This document shows positions 25,287 to 34,521 of a stretch of DNA of 64,000 nucleotides, in pieces. Location of the stretch: NCBI GenBank assembly GCA_027488935.1, contig JAIYAP010000040.1, positions 1-64,000 of the forward strand. The letters run 5' to 3'. The position numbers and the translations under genes were made by a program. This DNA is from Saprospiraceae bacterium. GTDB lineage: Bacteria; Bacteroidota; Bacteroidia; Chitinophagales; Saprospiraceae. Each line of letters begins with the position of its first letter. Position 1 is the first letter of the stretch. The notes under the pieces are model-generated. The model saw nothing but the letters and a program-made list of their open reading frames with translations. It ran no database searches and was not told the DNA's origin.

Positions 25287-26156
25287 ATGAACATTAACTT
25301 CTTTACCAACTTATTCCTTTGGTTGTTCTTAACCATATTACCAGCAATGACGTTTTCTCAATCATCTGACTTTACCATTCAAGATGTAAAGTTTGAAAGT
25401 CAGGGCGACACGCTTGCAGGCTCCATTTTAACACCTAAAAAACCCTTTGCAGCAGTTGTAATTGTTCATGGCTCTGACCCTGTAAAAAGGGAAATGGAGT
25501 TCGCTAAACGTCTTGCCAAAGAAGGCATCGCGGTATTGACCTATGATAAACGAGGAGTAGGAGCATCCGGTGGTGTATATGTAGGACCGTCCGTTGGCAC
25601 CAATAATATTGACTCGACGAATCTTAATCTTTTGTCTCACGATGCAAGTGCAGCAATAAATACACTCCACATCTATTTGAAGAATAAAAAATTACAAATT
25701 GGATTAATTGGCTTTAGTCAGGCAGGGTGGATAATTCCTTTGACTGCCGAAAAAAATAAACTTGTAAGTTTTATGGTTATTTTTAGTGGCCCAGTGATCA
25801 CCACGCTTGAGCAGTTGAGGTTTCAGTTTTATACGAATGGTGATGAACGTTTTTGGGATACGCATACAGAATCCGATGCGCGTGAACACATTAAGAATGA
25901 CCCAGATCGGTATCAGTTTGTGGCAACAAATCCACAGAAGCAACTTAGTAAACTCACAATACCTGGACTTTGGATTTTTGGTGGTCGGGATATTCAGATA
26001 CCTGTCGAACTATCCATGGAGCATTTAGATAAACTAAAGACGAATGGGAAAAGATATGCGTATCACTTGTTTCCGGCATTAGGGCACAATACCGCTTTCT
26101 CCGAATCGCCTGAACCCGTTAAAAAAGCAATTCAATGGATAAAAAGCCATCCGTGA
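25287..26156 (+). CDS. Exported alpha/beta hydrolase (S33/dienelactone-hydrolase type)
   Basis: A 289-residue protein with a signal peptide ending TFSQ, then an alpha/beta hydrolase: VIVHGSDP, YDKRGVGASGG, the nucleophile elbow GFSQAG, the acid in FGGRDIQIP and the His in LGHNTAF. The catalytic triad is complete. Substrate unknown. Confidence 0.88.
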   Translation: MNINFFTNLFLWLFLTILPAMTFSQSSDFTIQDVKFESQGDTLAGSILTPKKPFAAVVIVHGSDPVKREMEFAKRLAKEGIAVLTYDKRGVGASGGVYVGPSVGTNNIDSTNLNLLSHDASAAINTLHIYLKNKKLQIGLIGFSQAGWIIPLTAEKNKLVSFMVIFSGPVITTLEQLRFQFYTNGDERFWDTHTESDAREHIKNDPDRYQFVATNPQKQLSKLTIPGLWIFGGRDIQIPVELSMEHLDKLKTNGKRYAYHLFPALGHNTAFSESPEPVKKAIQWIKSHP

Positions 26157-26247
26157 AAAGCGTAAGTTAAAATAGAAAAACGACCATTTCCGCCGCGCAT
26201 GGTATTCCCGATCTTTAAAAAAAAACACTTAAAATGATGATCAAAAT

Positions 26248-26829
26248 ATGAAAAAAGCAGTAATTGTAACGTTTGACAAATTTACAGACGTTGATGTATT
26301 TTTACCTTGGGACTTATTGAACCGGGTAAAATTTAGAGACAAAGCATTTCAAGTTAAAATTGTTGGTACAGAAACTTCACATAAATCTGTTTGTGGACTT
26401 GACTTGACCATGCACGGACTTATTGAAGCATGTAATGACGCAGACTTTGTATTCTTTGCGAGTGGGCCAGGGACAAGAGACGTAATCAAAGACCAATCTT
26501 ACCTGGACCGCTTTCAGTTAAATCCAGACAAACAAATTATTTGTTCCATGTGTTCGGGGGCTTTAATCATTGCAGCACTTGGGCATTTAAAAGGACTTTC
26601 TGCGACGACTTATCCAACAGCATTTGACGCATTAAGAAGCTACGGTGTTGATGTTATTGAAGACACACACCTGGTAACCCATGGAAACATTGGTACAGCG
26701 GCAGGCTGTTTGGCAGCCGTAGATTTGATTGGTTGGGCGATAGAAAAAATGTATGATGAAAAGGTTAAAGCAGATGTGATTGCTTCTGTTTTGCCGATTG
26801 GACAAGGACAGGTTTGTATTTATCCTTAG
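26248..26829 (+). CDS. DJ-1/PfpI-family protein
   Basis: A 193-residue DJ-1/PfpI domain, with the nucleophile Cys in IICSMCSGALIIAALG and an upstream acidic residue in the usual place. It overlaps the AraC gene by 16 bases. Joined to AraC domains, such modules form GlxA-type regulators. Here the two halves are separate but translationally coupled, so the protein may act as a sensing partner of the regulator. Confidence 0.88.
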   Translation: MKKAVIVTFDKFTDVDVFLPWDLLNRVKFRDKAFQVKIVGTETSHKSVCGLDLTMHGLIEACNDADFVFFASGPGTRDVIKDQSYLDRFQLNPDKQIICSMCSGALIIAALGHLKGLSATTYPTAFDALRSYGVDVIEDTHLVTHGNIGTAAGCLAAVDLIGWAIEKMYDEKVKADVIASVLPIGQGQVCIYP

Positions 26830-27665
26830 ACGGAAAGCGGCATACAGCATTGAAAATATCAGCCGACATAAGACAACTTTATACCCCAATACAGCCGACC
26901 GTTAAACAATCGGCTGAACATGTAACCTATTCAGAATTTCTGCCTGACCTGAGACTGCAAGACTTTATTTATTGCTATTGGCAACTCAAAACATCTACAC
27001 CACTTTCTGAACCATTTATTTATCGGGTGGTGGCGGACGGCTGTATTGACATCTTTTTTGAACTCAACAATCCCAAAGACAATTTTGTAATGGGATTTTG
27101 TAAAAAATTCACCGAGTTCCCGCTTGACAACTCGTTTCATTACATAGGTGTTCGTTTCTTACCGACCATGTTTCCGCAACTTTTCAGCATTAATGCAGCT
27201 GAAATTAGTAATCGCTTTGAACAATTAGATAACGTGGTGCCCAAAGTCTCCGCTTTCATTGCCGACCATTTTCATATTCAATATACGACAGAACAAATAC
27301 AATTAACCTTTGACCGTTATTTTATCAATCTAATTGAAAACACAACTTTTTACAACGACAGCAGATTATACAACGCAATTGAAAAAATACTTCAAACGTT
27401 TGGTGTTGTCAATATTGAACAGGATTTGGACACTGGTATAAGCCAAAGACAACTTCGCAGACTATTTGAGTTTTATGTTGGTGATACGGCTAAGACTTTT
27501 GCACAAGTGGTTCGTTTTCAAAATATTCTTCGTGCCAAGCCTTCATCGCAAAGTTTGCGACAGAACAAGTTATTTTTTGATGTAGGCTATTACGACCAAG
27601 CCCATTTTATAAAAGAATTCAAGACTTTTTATGGCGTAACGCCAAGCAATGCGTTTGGCAGATGA
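26814..27665 (+). CDS. AraC-family regulator with DUF6597-like N-terminal domain
   Basis: A 283-residue frame. The N-terminal half has the DGCIDIFFEL motif typical of AraC proteins with a DUF6597-like domain, and the C-terminal half is an HTH_18 DNA-binding domain (DVGYYDQAHFIKEFKTFYGVTP). There is no ATG ahead of the conserved region. TTG 26814, inside the preceding gene, is the likeliest start and implies coupling, with TTG 26850 as an alternative. Its probable operator TTGTCCGATTTATACAA lies just after its stop. Confidence 0.82.
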   Translation: MYLSLDGKRHTALKISADIRQLYTPIQPTVKQSAEHVTYSEFLPDLRLQDFIYCYWQLKTSTPLSEPFIYRVVADGCIDIFFELNNPKDNFVMGFCKKFTEFPLDNSFHYIGVRFLPTMFPQLFSINAAEISNRFEQLDNVVPKVSAFIADHFHIQYTTEQIQLTFDRYFINLIENTTFYNDSRLYNAIEKILQTFGVVNIEQDLDTGISQRQLRRLFEFYVGDTAKTFAQVVRFQNILRAKPSSQSLRQNKLFFDVGYYDQAHFIKEFKTFYGVTPSNAFGR

Positions 27666-27668
27666 TTT

Positions 27669-27714
27669 TGTCCGATTTATACAATGTTTGAGTTGTGGTT
27701 TGTTGGAATTTTGT
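27669..27714 (+). promoter_or_regulatory. Putative AraC operator and promoter of the VOC gene
   Basis: TTGTCCGATTTATACAA (27669-27685) has inverted TTGT/ACAA ends. The -7-like GAATTTTG is at 27707-27714. The centre of the element is 30 bp upstream of the -7 box, close to the position used by the Crp/Fnr-type dyads. Confidence 0.45.
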
Positions 27715-27738
27715 ATCGTAAATCAAAAACAGTAAAAG

Positions 27739-28212
27739 ATGAAACGCATACTAACCATTCTAACAATGGCTTGCTTAGCGGCAAATGCCTTTTCACAATC
27801 AAGTTCAACAATTCCAAATCAAAACAAAATGAAGTTAAACGCAGGCGTTATTACAACAAAGTTGGCAGAAAGCAAGGCTTTTTACGTCAATACCCTAGGC
27901 TTCGGGGTAACATTTGAGAATGAGTTTTATCTCTTATTGCACACACCGAACCACGAAGCAGAAATTAGTTTTTTGCTTCCTAACCATCCAAGCCAACAAC
28001 CATTCTTTCACAAGCCATTTCTTGGACAAGGAATGTATTTGACGATTGAAGTGAATGAGGTGGACGGCATTTACGAAGATCTCAAAAAGAAAGGAGTTCC
28101 GATAAAAATTGACATCCGAAATGAGCCTTGGGGAGACCGACATTTCGCCATTGAAGACCCTAACGGCATTGGCATTGACATCGTAACGTATGCACCACCA
28201 CAAGGCAAGTAG
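27739..28212 (+). CDS. Exported VOC-family (glyoxalase-like) protein
   Basis: A 157-residue protein: a signal peptide (MKRILTILTMACLAANAFSQ) followed by a single VOC module with AESKAFYVNTLGFGVTFENE and HFAIEDPNGIGIDIVTY. Metal-binding residues are only partly recognisable. If the signal is not used, translation could start at ATG 27829. It follows the DJ-1/AraC pair and is probably their target. A rearranged piece of this gene together with its downstream promoter recurs at 30618-30784. Confidence 0.82.
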   Translation: MKRILTILTMACLAANAFSQSSSTIPNQNKMKLNAGVITTKLAESKAFYVNTLGFGVTFENEFYLLLHTPNHEAEISFLLPNHPSQQPFFHKPFLGQGMYLTIEVNEVDGIYEDLKKKGVPIKIDIRNEPWGDRHFAIEDPNGIGIDIVTYAPPQGK

Positions 28213-28238
28213 GTATGAAAACGCAACAAGTCTATTTT

Positions 28239-28282
28239 TTGATCTAAGTCAAATTTTTTGTGTTTTTATATTCCGAATTTTG
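28239..28282 (+). promoter_or_regulatory. Fnr-like box and -7 element of the DUF418 gene
   Basis: TTGATCTAAGTCAA (28239-28252) is a TTGAT-N4-GTCAA dyad. GAATTTTG (28275-28282) is a one-mismatch -7 element. Centre-to--7 distance is 29.5 bp. An almost identical copy of about 90 bases lies at 30695-30784. Confidence 0.7.
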
Positions 28283-28325
28283 CAGCGTCATTTAAACATT
28301 GAGGAATTATTATCTGCCTGGAAAA

Positions 28326-29420
28326 ATGAAAACTAGAATAATTGGATTTGATTTGGCAAGAGCCTATGCGATTTTCGGAATGTTTATCGTGAATTTCAAT
28401 ACCGTTTTTGGTAGTCATACGGATCATACTGGACTAAGTGGTTTTCTAAACTTATTCAATGGCAATTCAAGCACCTTGTTTGTGATGCTGGCAGGTATGG
28501 GTGTTTCGTTAATGACCAACAGAAACGATTACACGCCGGAAGAAATAAAAAACATCAAAAGCATCATTACAAAGCGTTCCTGGTTTCTATTTGTATTGGG
28601 TGTCGTATTTTACCTTTGGTGGCCTGCGGACATCTTACACTTCTATGGTGGCTATATGCACATTGCAGTGTTATTCATTTTCATCCCAAAAAAATATCTT
28701 TTATATGCAGCAGCAACAGCCATCCTGGTCTTTCACATGCTGTTGACCATTATTCCATACGAAACAGGCTGGAATTTTGAAACATTGATGTATAATGACT
28801 TTTGGACATTTACCGGCTTTCTAAGAAATACCTTTTACAATGGTTGGAATTCGATTTTCCCTTGGATTGCTTTCTTCTTCTTAGGAATGTATTTGGGGCG
28901 ATTGGACTGGAAAGACAGCAAGACACCTAAATTGGTTTTAATAACAGGTATCTCTGTTTGCCTAATCACCTGTTTAATACAATCATTTGCTACTTCAATT
29001 ACGCAAGACAAGGACTTAATATTTTACCTGACTGCGGATTATATTCCTCCATTTTTGCCATTTATGTTGGGCACTGCTTCATTTGGGCTAATTTTGATCA
29101 GCATTTCCATCTTTATTGGCAATAGCGTTGGGGAAACCAAAATTGCTAAGATATTGGCATCAACAGGACAAATGACATTGACACATTACGTTGCGCATTT
29201 AGTCTTGGGGCTTATATTTTTATCAATAATTACAGGCAAAACGCTTAGTTTTGATTTGCTAAAAGAAATCCCGTCAAATCCAATGATCATTTTGACTTTT
29301 GCCATCACTTTTTTTTTGCTCAGTTGCACATTTAGTTATTTTTGGGCAAAAAAATATAAGAACGGACCGCTAGAAACGCTCATGAGAAAAGTATCGGACG
29401 GACATAAGAATGGGCGCTAA
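28326..29420 (+). CDS. DUF418-like polytopic membrane protein
   Basis: A 364-residue integral membrane protein with nine to ten hydrophobic helices. It opens with RIIGFDLARAYAIFGMFIVNF, as in the DUF418/heparan-alpha-glucosaminide-acyltransferase-like group, and ends with a GQMTLTHYVAHL helix typical of the DUF418 end domain. I start at ATG 28326 rather than the TTG upstream because the family motif begins there. Its stop TAA is part of the 5' arm of an attC-like site. Confidence 0.78.
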   Translation: MKTRIIGFDLARAYAIFGMFIVNFNTVFGSHTDHTGLSGFLNLFNGNSSTLFVMLAGMGVSLMTNRNDYTPEEIKNIKSIITKRSWFLFVLGVVFYLWWPADILHFYGGYMHIAVLFIFIPKKYLLYAAATAILVFHMLLTIIPYETGWNFETLMYNDFWTFTGFLRNTFYNGWNSIFPWIAFFFLGMYLGRLDWKDSKTPKLVLITGISVCLITCLIQSFATSITQDKDLIFYLTADYIPPFLPFMLGTASFGLILISISIFIGNSVGETKIAKILASTGQMTLTHYVAHLVLGLIFLSIITGKTLSFDLLKEIPSNPMIILTFAITFFLLSCTFSYFWAKKYKNGPLETLMRKVSDGHKNGR

Positions 29421-29570
29421 CACGGGTTTGGCAAAACCTGTCTCACTTGCGGGAATTGGCGGTTCCGAGCCCCAGCAGACACATTGGTGGATAATCATAC
29501 ATTGGTTCTCCGCATCAATCCCGATCGGGATGGTAAAAATCGCCACTTTCGACAAGTCCCAAACCATTAA
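29416..29570 (+). repeat. attC-like palindromic site, variant copy (repeat A)
   Basis: The 5' arm GCTAACACGGGTTTGGCAAA starts at 29416 and overlaps the DUF418 stop codon. The centre has CGGTTC..AGCAGACACATT, shared with the 16300 site, and the perfect palindrome ATCCCGATCGGGAT (29518-29531). The 3' arm CGCCACTTTCGACAAGTCCC starts at 29541. Compared with 16300-16440 it has about 20 extra bases near the left arm and the end box reads CCATTAA instead of CCGTTAG, so it may be inactive. It also separates convergent genes and could terminate both. Confidence 0.55.
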
Positions 29571-29597
29571 AAAGCCAATTGAATCAATCTTTTGGGT

Positions 29598-30524
29598 TTA
29601 ATACTTATCGTTGTACACTTTTACTTTAACCTTAGAAAACTGACCATTTTCTGTTTTTAGGCTTCCGGAAACCATGATGCCCTTCAAAGTACCACTAAAT
29701 CTACCCGAAACAAGCGCTTCATCATCTGAAACCGCAGTCCACGCTGTGATGTCAATGACAAAGTCTGTGACGGTTGCAGGTGATTTACAACCATATAATA
29801 AGGATTTTTTAGGATCCCCATCTTCGGAACCAGAAAAGAGGACTTCTATATTTTTTTTATCAAATTTGCCCGTTTTTCCAGCAAAATCACCAATTTTTAA
29901 GGTCAATTGTCGGTCATCGGGTGCAGTGCTTGATTTAAAAGCCAATAACAAAAAAGGTTTATCGTTGAACATTCCCTTTACGCCTTTAGTATAAAAAAGA
30001 TGCGCATTGGGGAAGCCCGCGCCTTTCCATGTTTTACCATTGTAGGTAAAACTAACTTCTGCGCTTTGGGGTGTCGCAGTTGTATTTGTAGTCGTTACAG
30101 CAGGTATTTCCCCTCCTTTATGGACGAGGAAAAAATCCTCCCCTAAAGATTCCGCACTACTGCCGTCGGTTGTAGTGAGTTCCACCAATGCTTTTTTACC
30201 AGCAGTAGCGGGTGCGCCTTCCTTACCCTCCGTTTTTATGTACGTTACGGTCAGTCCTAATCGTGTACCAGCATTGTTTAGGCCTTCAATTTTATCACCT
30301 AAACCTAATGTCCCATGCTGAACATCTGCGGCAGCCGTGAAGCTGGTTCTGTCCAAACCCCACGCGCTGAAAGTGACTTTTACAAGCAAATCTGCGCTTG
30401 ATTGGGTCGTGGCAGCGATGTTAGCATCTGCTTTACTGTTTGTTGTAGCGTTGCCCTGGCAGGCAGTTGCTTGAAAAAGCAGGAGAAAGCCCAGCGTATA
30501 GGCTCCGGAAATAATACATTTCAT
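29598..30524 (-). CDS. Two-domain lipoprotein with a translation-factor-like beta-barrel segment
   Basis: A 308-residue lipoprotein (start ATG at 30524, lipobox FQATAC, then GNATTNSKAD). Residues about 45-135 contain FTAAADVQHGTLGLGDKIEG and VTYIKTEGKEG, a pattern like the second beta-barrel domain of EF-Tu-type proteins. The C-terminal 170 residues (FTYNGKTWKGAG, GRFSGTL) resemble a DUF6252-like lipoprotein domain. No function can be assigned. It is one of only two minus-strand genes before 53.9 kb. Confidence 0.6.
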   Translation of the reverse strand: MKCIISGAYTLGFLLLFQATACQGNATTNSKADANIAATTQSSADLLVKVTFSAWGLDRTSFTAAADVQHGTLGLGDKIEGLNNAGTRLGLTVTYIKTEGKEGAPATAGKKALVELTTTDGSSAESLGEDFFLVHKGGEIPAVTTTNTTATPQSAEVSFTYNGKTWKGAGFPNAHLFYTKGVKGMFNDKPFLLLAFKSSTAPDDRQLTLKIGDFAGKTGKFDKKNIEVLFSGSEDGDPKKSLLYGCKSPATVTDFVIDITAWTAVSDDEALVSGRFSGTLKGIMVSGSLKTENGQFSKVKVKVYNDKY

Positions 30525-30617
30525 TGTTTTTGATTTTGTAGGTGTATAAAAGGTATTAATAGCAAAAATATAAAAAAACTTCAATTGCGCTCGGTATCAG
30601 CCTTAAAATTGTTCAAA

Positions 30618-30706
30618 ATGAATACTAACCATCCAAACGAACAACCATTCATTCACAAGCCATTTCTTGGACAAGGAATGTATTTGCACCACCACAAGGC
30701 AAGTAG
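30618..30706 (+). pseudogene. Remnant of a VOC gene with a 151-bp internal deletion
   Basis: Positions 30626-30686 match 27981-28041, and 30685-30706 continue with the match to 28191-28212. The intervening 151 bases are missing, which also shifts the frame. The retained peptide NHPNEQPFIHKPFLGQGMYL differs at several residues from the intact NHPSQQPFFHKPFLGQGMYL, so the source was a relative of the in-window gene. Confidence 0.85.
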
Positions 30707-30732
30707 GTATGAAAACGCAACAAGTCTATTTT

Positions 30733-30776
30733 TTGATCTAAGTCAAATTTTTTGTGTTTTTATATTCCGAATTTTG
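30733..30776 (+). promoter_or_regulatory. Copied Fnr-like box and -7 element, now upstream of the deiminase gene
   Basis: TTGATCTAAGTCAA (30733-30746) and GAATTTTG (30769-30776), with identical 29.5-bp spacing and surrounding sequence to 28239-28282. The transcript would start about 30 bases before ATG 30815. Confidence 0.7.
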
Positions 30777-30814
30777 CGGAGTCATTTAACGTCCACACAC
30801 AAAATACGTTCTTT

Positions 30815-32122
30815 ATGAAATCAATAATTTATGGTGTACTTGCTTTTTGTATCGCAAGCCAACCTATAAAAGCTCAAAGAGTTCCTGCTGAATGGGAACC
30901 CCAAAATGCTATTATTTTTACTTGGTTTGCGAAAGACCTGGTAAAGGGTCTTTCGGTAGATAGTGTTCATTTTAAAATGGTAAAAAGTTTGTTAAAGGAA
31001 AACAAATTAATTATCAATGTAAAGAACAATAAACATAAAGAACGAATTATTTCAATGCTTTCAAACAATAAAATTGCGGTTGATAACATCATTTTTAGAA
31101 ATGCCACCTTCAATTTCCCACTCGGGAATTATCCTCGAGATTTTGGCCCGGAATGGATCTATGATTCTTTGCAAAACTTATCCGTAGTGGATATGAATTG
31201 GTCTTTTTATGGCTATTTATCTAAAAAAAGCTGGTTGAATAATTATCTCAATAAACCAATTAAACGATATGATAAGCAAATCGCTAAAGAATTAGGTATA
31301 AATGTGGCTATAAGTTCAAACATTGTAAGCGAAGGAGGAGCGAAGGAATTTAATGGAGCAGGTGTGTTAATGTTGGTTGAACAAACTGAATTAAAAAGAA
31401 ATCAGGGCTTTAGCAAGGATGACTTAGATAAAGTCTATAAACAACTCTTTAATTTAAAGAAAATCATTTGGCTTCCTTATCCAACTTATGATGATGAACA
31501 CATGTTTAGTAATTTAATAGCAGACGAAAAGGGAAATAAAAATGTTTTGAGAAGCGCTTCTGCCAATGGTCATATTGATGAATTTTGTCGCTTTATAGGA
31601 ACTAATACCATTATATTAGCGGAGATAACAGAGGAAGAAGCCCTGAAAAGTGAACTACACCGAATAAACAAAGACAGATTAGATGCTTGTTATAATATTT
31701 TAAAAAAAGAAACAGACGCCAATGGAAAAACCTATACAATAATCAGAATTCCTACTCCTGAACCTCAGTTTTTTCAACTAGATGAAAAGGAAGAAATAAT
31801 CAAACAAATCAATTCACTCAAGAAACTATTTAATACAAATAAATTGATAAATGGTACAGATTTTCCAAATGCTGCTGATTTAAAACTTTTACCTGCATTG
31901 AGTTATTGCAATTTTACCATTGCTAATGGTGTTGTATTAATGGCTGCTTATTGGAAAGAAGGTTTGCCTGAAGTAATAAAGGAAAAGGACAGACTTGCAT
32001 TTGAAATAATAAAAAGAGCATTTCCTAACAGAGAAGTTGTTCAAATAAATCCACTTGCTATTAATTTTAGTGGTGGTGGTTTACATTGTAATACAAAGCA
32101 TATTCCCGTTTTAAGAAAATAA
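30815..32122 (+). CDS. Exported peptidyl-arginine deiminase/agmatine deiminase-family protein
   Basis: A 435-residue protein with a signal peptide (MKSIIYGVLAFCIASQPIKAQ) and a PAD_porph-type deiminase domain. Active-site segments: NYPRDFGPEW, SEGGAKEFNGAG, ANGHIDEFCRF (His and Asp) and the catalytic Cys in GGGLHCNTKHIP. The family hydrolyses guanidino groups (agmatine or arginine) to ureido products plus ammonia. Export points to an extracytoplasmic peptide or free substrate. I start at 30815, where the signal peptide begins. Confidence 0.88.
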   Translation: MKSIIYGVLAFCIASQPIKAQRVPAEWEPQNAIIFTWFAKDLVKGLSVDSVHFKMVKSLLKENKLIINVKNNKHKERIISMLSNNKIAVDNIIFRNATFNFPLGNYPRDFGPEWIYDSLQNLSVVDMNWSFYGYLSKKSWLNNYLNKPIKRYDKQIAKELGINVAISSNIVSEGGAKEFNGAGVLMLVEQTELKRNQGFSKDDLDKVYKQLFNLKKIIWLPYPTYDDEHMFSNLIADEKGNKNVLRSASANGHIDEFCRFIGTNTIILAEITEEEALKSELHRINKDRLDACYNILKKETDANGKTYTIIRIPTPEPQFFQLDEKEEIIKQINSLKKLFNTNKLINGTDFPNAADLKLLPALSYCNFTIANGVVLMAAYWKEGLPEVIKEKDRLAFEIIKRAFPNREVVQINPLAINFSGGGLHCNTKHIPVLRK

Positions 32123-32130
32123 GGTTTAGG

Positions 32131-32247
32131 ATGGAAGTATTGGTATTTGGACAAGACGTTGTGCTTGGCTATTGTACATCTGACGAACTTGAAAATATTA
32201 GAAAGGCAACAGGACTTGAAATTGTTTGGTTAAAGGCGAAAGGATAA
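32131..32247 (+). CDS. Possible 38-residue small protein
   Basis: An ATG eight bases after the deiminase stop opens a 38-codon frame (starts MEVLVFGQDVVLGYCTSDEL, ends VWLKAKG). Its composition looks coding and the sequence is not low-complexity. It is short enough to be either a small co-transcribed protein or the N-terminal stub of a lost gene. No family recognised. Confidence 0.35.
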   Translation: MEVLVFGQDVVLGYCTSDELENIRKATGLEIVWLKAKG

Positions 32248-32321
32248 ATTTATTAGCGAGACATCGATGTGCGCATGATCTTCACTTTCATAACGCTTAA
32301 TCGCTCAAAGTGCTCATGATT

Positions 32322-32329
32322 TATCTTTG
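32322..32329 (+). promoter_or_regulatory. -7 box of the TATCTTTG class
   Basis: TATCTTTG preceded by GTGCTCATGATT, as in the other members of this group, but without TTG at the 20-base position. It precedes the gliding-associated protein gene at 32493. GTTAGGT at 32404-32410 follows in the leader, like the GTTAGC ends at 22289 and 22952. Confidence 0.45.
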
Positions 32330-32492
32330 TCACCGGTAACAATGCAGAGACCACAACCTATGCGTATGTACAAAACTAGCAATAACCGCACATTTTCAAA
32401 CCGTTAGGTGTCATTATAGAAACAAAGCGCAACCCACCATTGTTTGAAAATAACTTTCAAACAGTGAATGGAAATTGGCACTAAAATAAAGG

Positions 32493-34451
32493 ATGAAAAT
32501 GAAAATCGTTAAGCACCTGTTGTTATTTACCATCATGGTAATGTGCCAACACGCTTTTGCCCAAAAGCAAAACAACCAATGGCGTTTTGGCAATGGTGGA
32601 GGAATTGACTTTAATACCATTCCTCCCAGCAATGTTTCGGGTGCTGCAATAACTACGTTCGAAGGCAGTGCTTCTGTTGCCGATAGAACCACCGGTTCAT
32701 TATTATTTTATACCAATGGCATAACTGTTTGGAATACAAATAACCAAGTTATGCCGAATGGCAACGGGTTGTTAGGCGGAACTCCAACATTATTATCTTC
32801 TACAACTGCTGCTGTTATCATTCCAAAACCTGGAAGCAACAACTTATACTACATCGTAACGATTGATGAACAATCTTCGAACAATGGTGTGCGGTATAGT
32901 GTGGTTGATATGACCTTAAATAGTGGATTAGGCGATATCGTAGCTGGACAAAAAAATATTTTCCTGTTTCAAACTACTTCAGAAAAACTGGAAGTTGTTC
33001 CTGCATCAGATGGTGTTAGTTATTGGCTGCTCACCCATGACGAACCCGGCGAAAGCTTTTTTTCATTTAAAGTAACCAGTGCCGGCATTCAAAGCACGCC
33101 GGTTGTTTCAACAGTAGGTGCCACACAAGGAAATGGAGCGGGGCATATGAAAATTAACCGTCAATTCAATAAATTGGCGATCGGGGTTACTTTCGGCACA
33201 ATGTTGGAGTTGTATGATTTTGATAACACTACAGGAGTGGTTTCAAACCCAATTTCTTGGAATTATAATTTATCAAGCCCTTTGATTTATGGCATTGAGT
33301 TTTCTCCGGATGGGAAGGTATTATACATCAGCAATTTGGATAAATTACTTCAGTTTGACATCACGCAACCAACTGCTTCCGCCATACAAAATTCTATTTA
33401 CCAACTACCCACTGGATTTTCTCAACCCGCTTCCTTGCAATTAGCGAGCGATGATAAGATTTATATTAATTCAGGCACCGTTGATGTAATAAACTGCCCT
33501 AATAAACCAGGCGCAGCTTGCGGGTTTCAACAAAACGCTATTGCCAACCAAAGCGGTGGTGGGGGTTATGGTTTGCCCAAATGGGTTTACTATGCCGATG
33601 AACTACCTACCATCACTTCAAATGCAATCATTTATACGGATTCTTGTTTTGGAAATGCAACTCAATTTTCCATTCAAAATACTGCTGGCATTTCAAGCAT
33701 TACCTGGAACTTTGGCGACCCAACTTCAGGAGCAAACAATACTGCGGTGGGCTTTACTGCCAGCCATACTTTTTCACAAGTTGGCAATTTTAATGTTCAG
33801 GCAATCCTCACCAATACCTGTGGTACGGATACCTTGTTTTTAGTTGGTTTGCCAATTATCAATTGTAATAGTTTAAACCCCACCATAACCGGAATAAAAT
33901 TGGTGGGTGACACCTGTGTCATACCAGCAAGTCTTGCACTTCAAGCAGAGGGGCAAAGCAGTTCGCCTTACTTCTTTTGGAATTTTGGTGATCCGGCAAG
34001 TGGAATGAATGATACCATAACAATTACAGGACAGAGTCCTTCGCCTTTCCCGACGCATTTGTTTTCATCTGCCGGAGCCTATAATGTTTGTTTAAGCTTT
34101 CAAGAACCGGGTTTTCCTGTTTCAACAGTTTGTAGAACCATCACAATAACAAACTGCGACAGTATTAATGAAAATTGTCAATTATTCCTTCCAAACGTAT
34201 TTACTCCAAACGGCGATGGGACAAATGACCAATTTTATCCGCTAACGATTTGCACGTTTGAGCGTTATGAATTTTTAATTTTTAATAGATGGGGCGATCT
34301 TGTTTTCAAAACATCAAACCAAACTGACAAATGGGATGGAACCCATAATGGGGAGGACTGCTCTAGCGATGTTTATGTTTATTTGATAACATATAAATTC
34401 CCAACCCAGCAGGCTAAAAATGCGTATGGCTCAATCGCGCTTTTACGATGA
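32493..34451 (+). CDS. T9SS-exported beta-propeller/PKD protein with gliding-motility C-terminal domain
   Basis: A 652-residue surface protein: signal peptide (to HAFAQ), a WD/PQQ-like propeller (about 25-380, e.g. GIEFSPDGKVLYISNLDKLLQF), two PKD-type domains (TWNFGDPTSGANN, FFWNFGDPASGMND), and a C-terminal CHU_C/type B sorting domain (FLPNVFTPNGDGTNDQF to RWGDLVFKT and YVYLITYKF). The C-terminal domain directs export by the type IX system with attachment to or release from the cell surface. Confidence 0.92.
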   Translation: MKMKIVKHLLLFTIMVMCQHAFAQKQNNQWRFGNGGGIDFNTIPPSNVSGAAITTFEGSASVADRTTGSLLFYTNGITVWNTNNQVMPNGNGLLGGTPTLLSSTTAAVIIPKPGSNNLYYIVTIDEQSSNNGVRYSVVDMTLNSGLGDIVAGQKNIFLFQTTSEKLEVVPASDGVSYWLLTHDEPGESFFSFKVTSAGIQSTPVVSTVGATQGNGAGHMKINRQFNKLAIGVTFGTMLELYDFDNTTGVVSNPISWNYNLSSPLIYGIEFSPDGKVLYISNLDKLLQFDITQPTASAIQNSIYQLPTGFSQPASLQLASDDKIYINSGTVDVINCPNKPGAACGFQQNAIANQSGGGGYGLPKWVYYADELPTITSNAIIYTDSCFGNATQFSIQNTAGISSITWNFGDPTSGANNTAVGFTASHTFSQVGNFNVQAILTNTCGTDTLFLVGLPIINCNSLNPTITGIKLVGDTCVIPASLALQAEGQSSSPYFFWNFGDPASGMNDTITITGQSPSPFPTHLFSSAGAYNVCLSFQEPGFPVSTVCRTITITNCDSINENCQLFLPNVFTPNGDGTNDQFYPLTICTFERYEFLIFNRWGDLVFKTSNQTDKWDGTHNGEDCSSDVYVYLITYKFPTQQAKNAYGSIALLR

Positions 34452-34521
34452 CAATTGAAAGAGAACCGACACATAACAGGCGTTTGGAAAAACGTTATTC
34501 GGCATCCTAAAACAGACAGAC

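Noticed and set aside
30618..30818. The 67-codon frame running through the copied promoter before the deiminase gene
   Set aside because: Only its first 20 or so codons match a VOC gene. The rest is promoter sequence read out of frame after the deletion.
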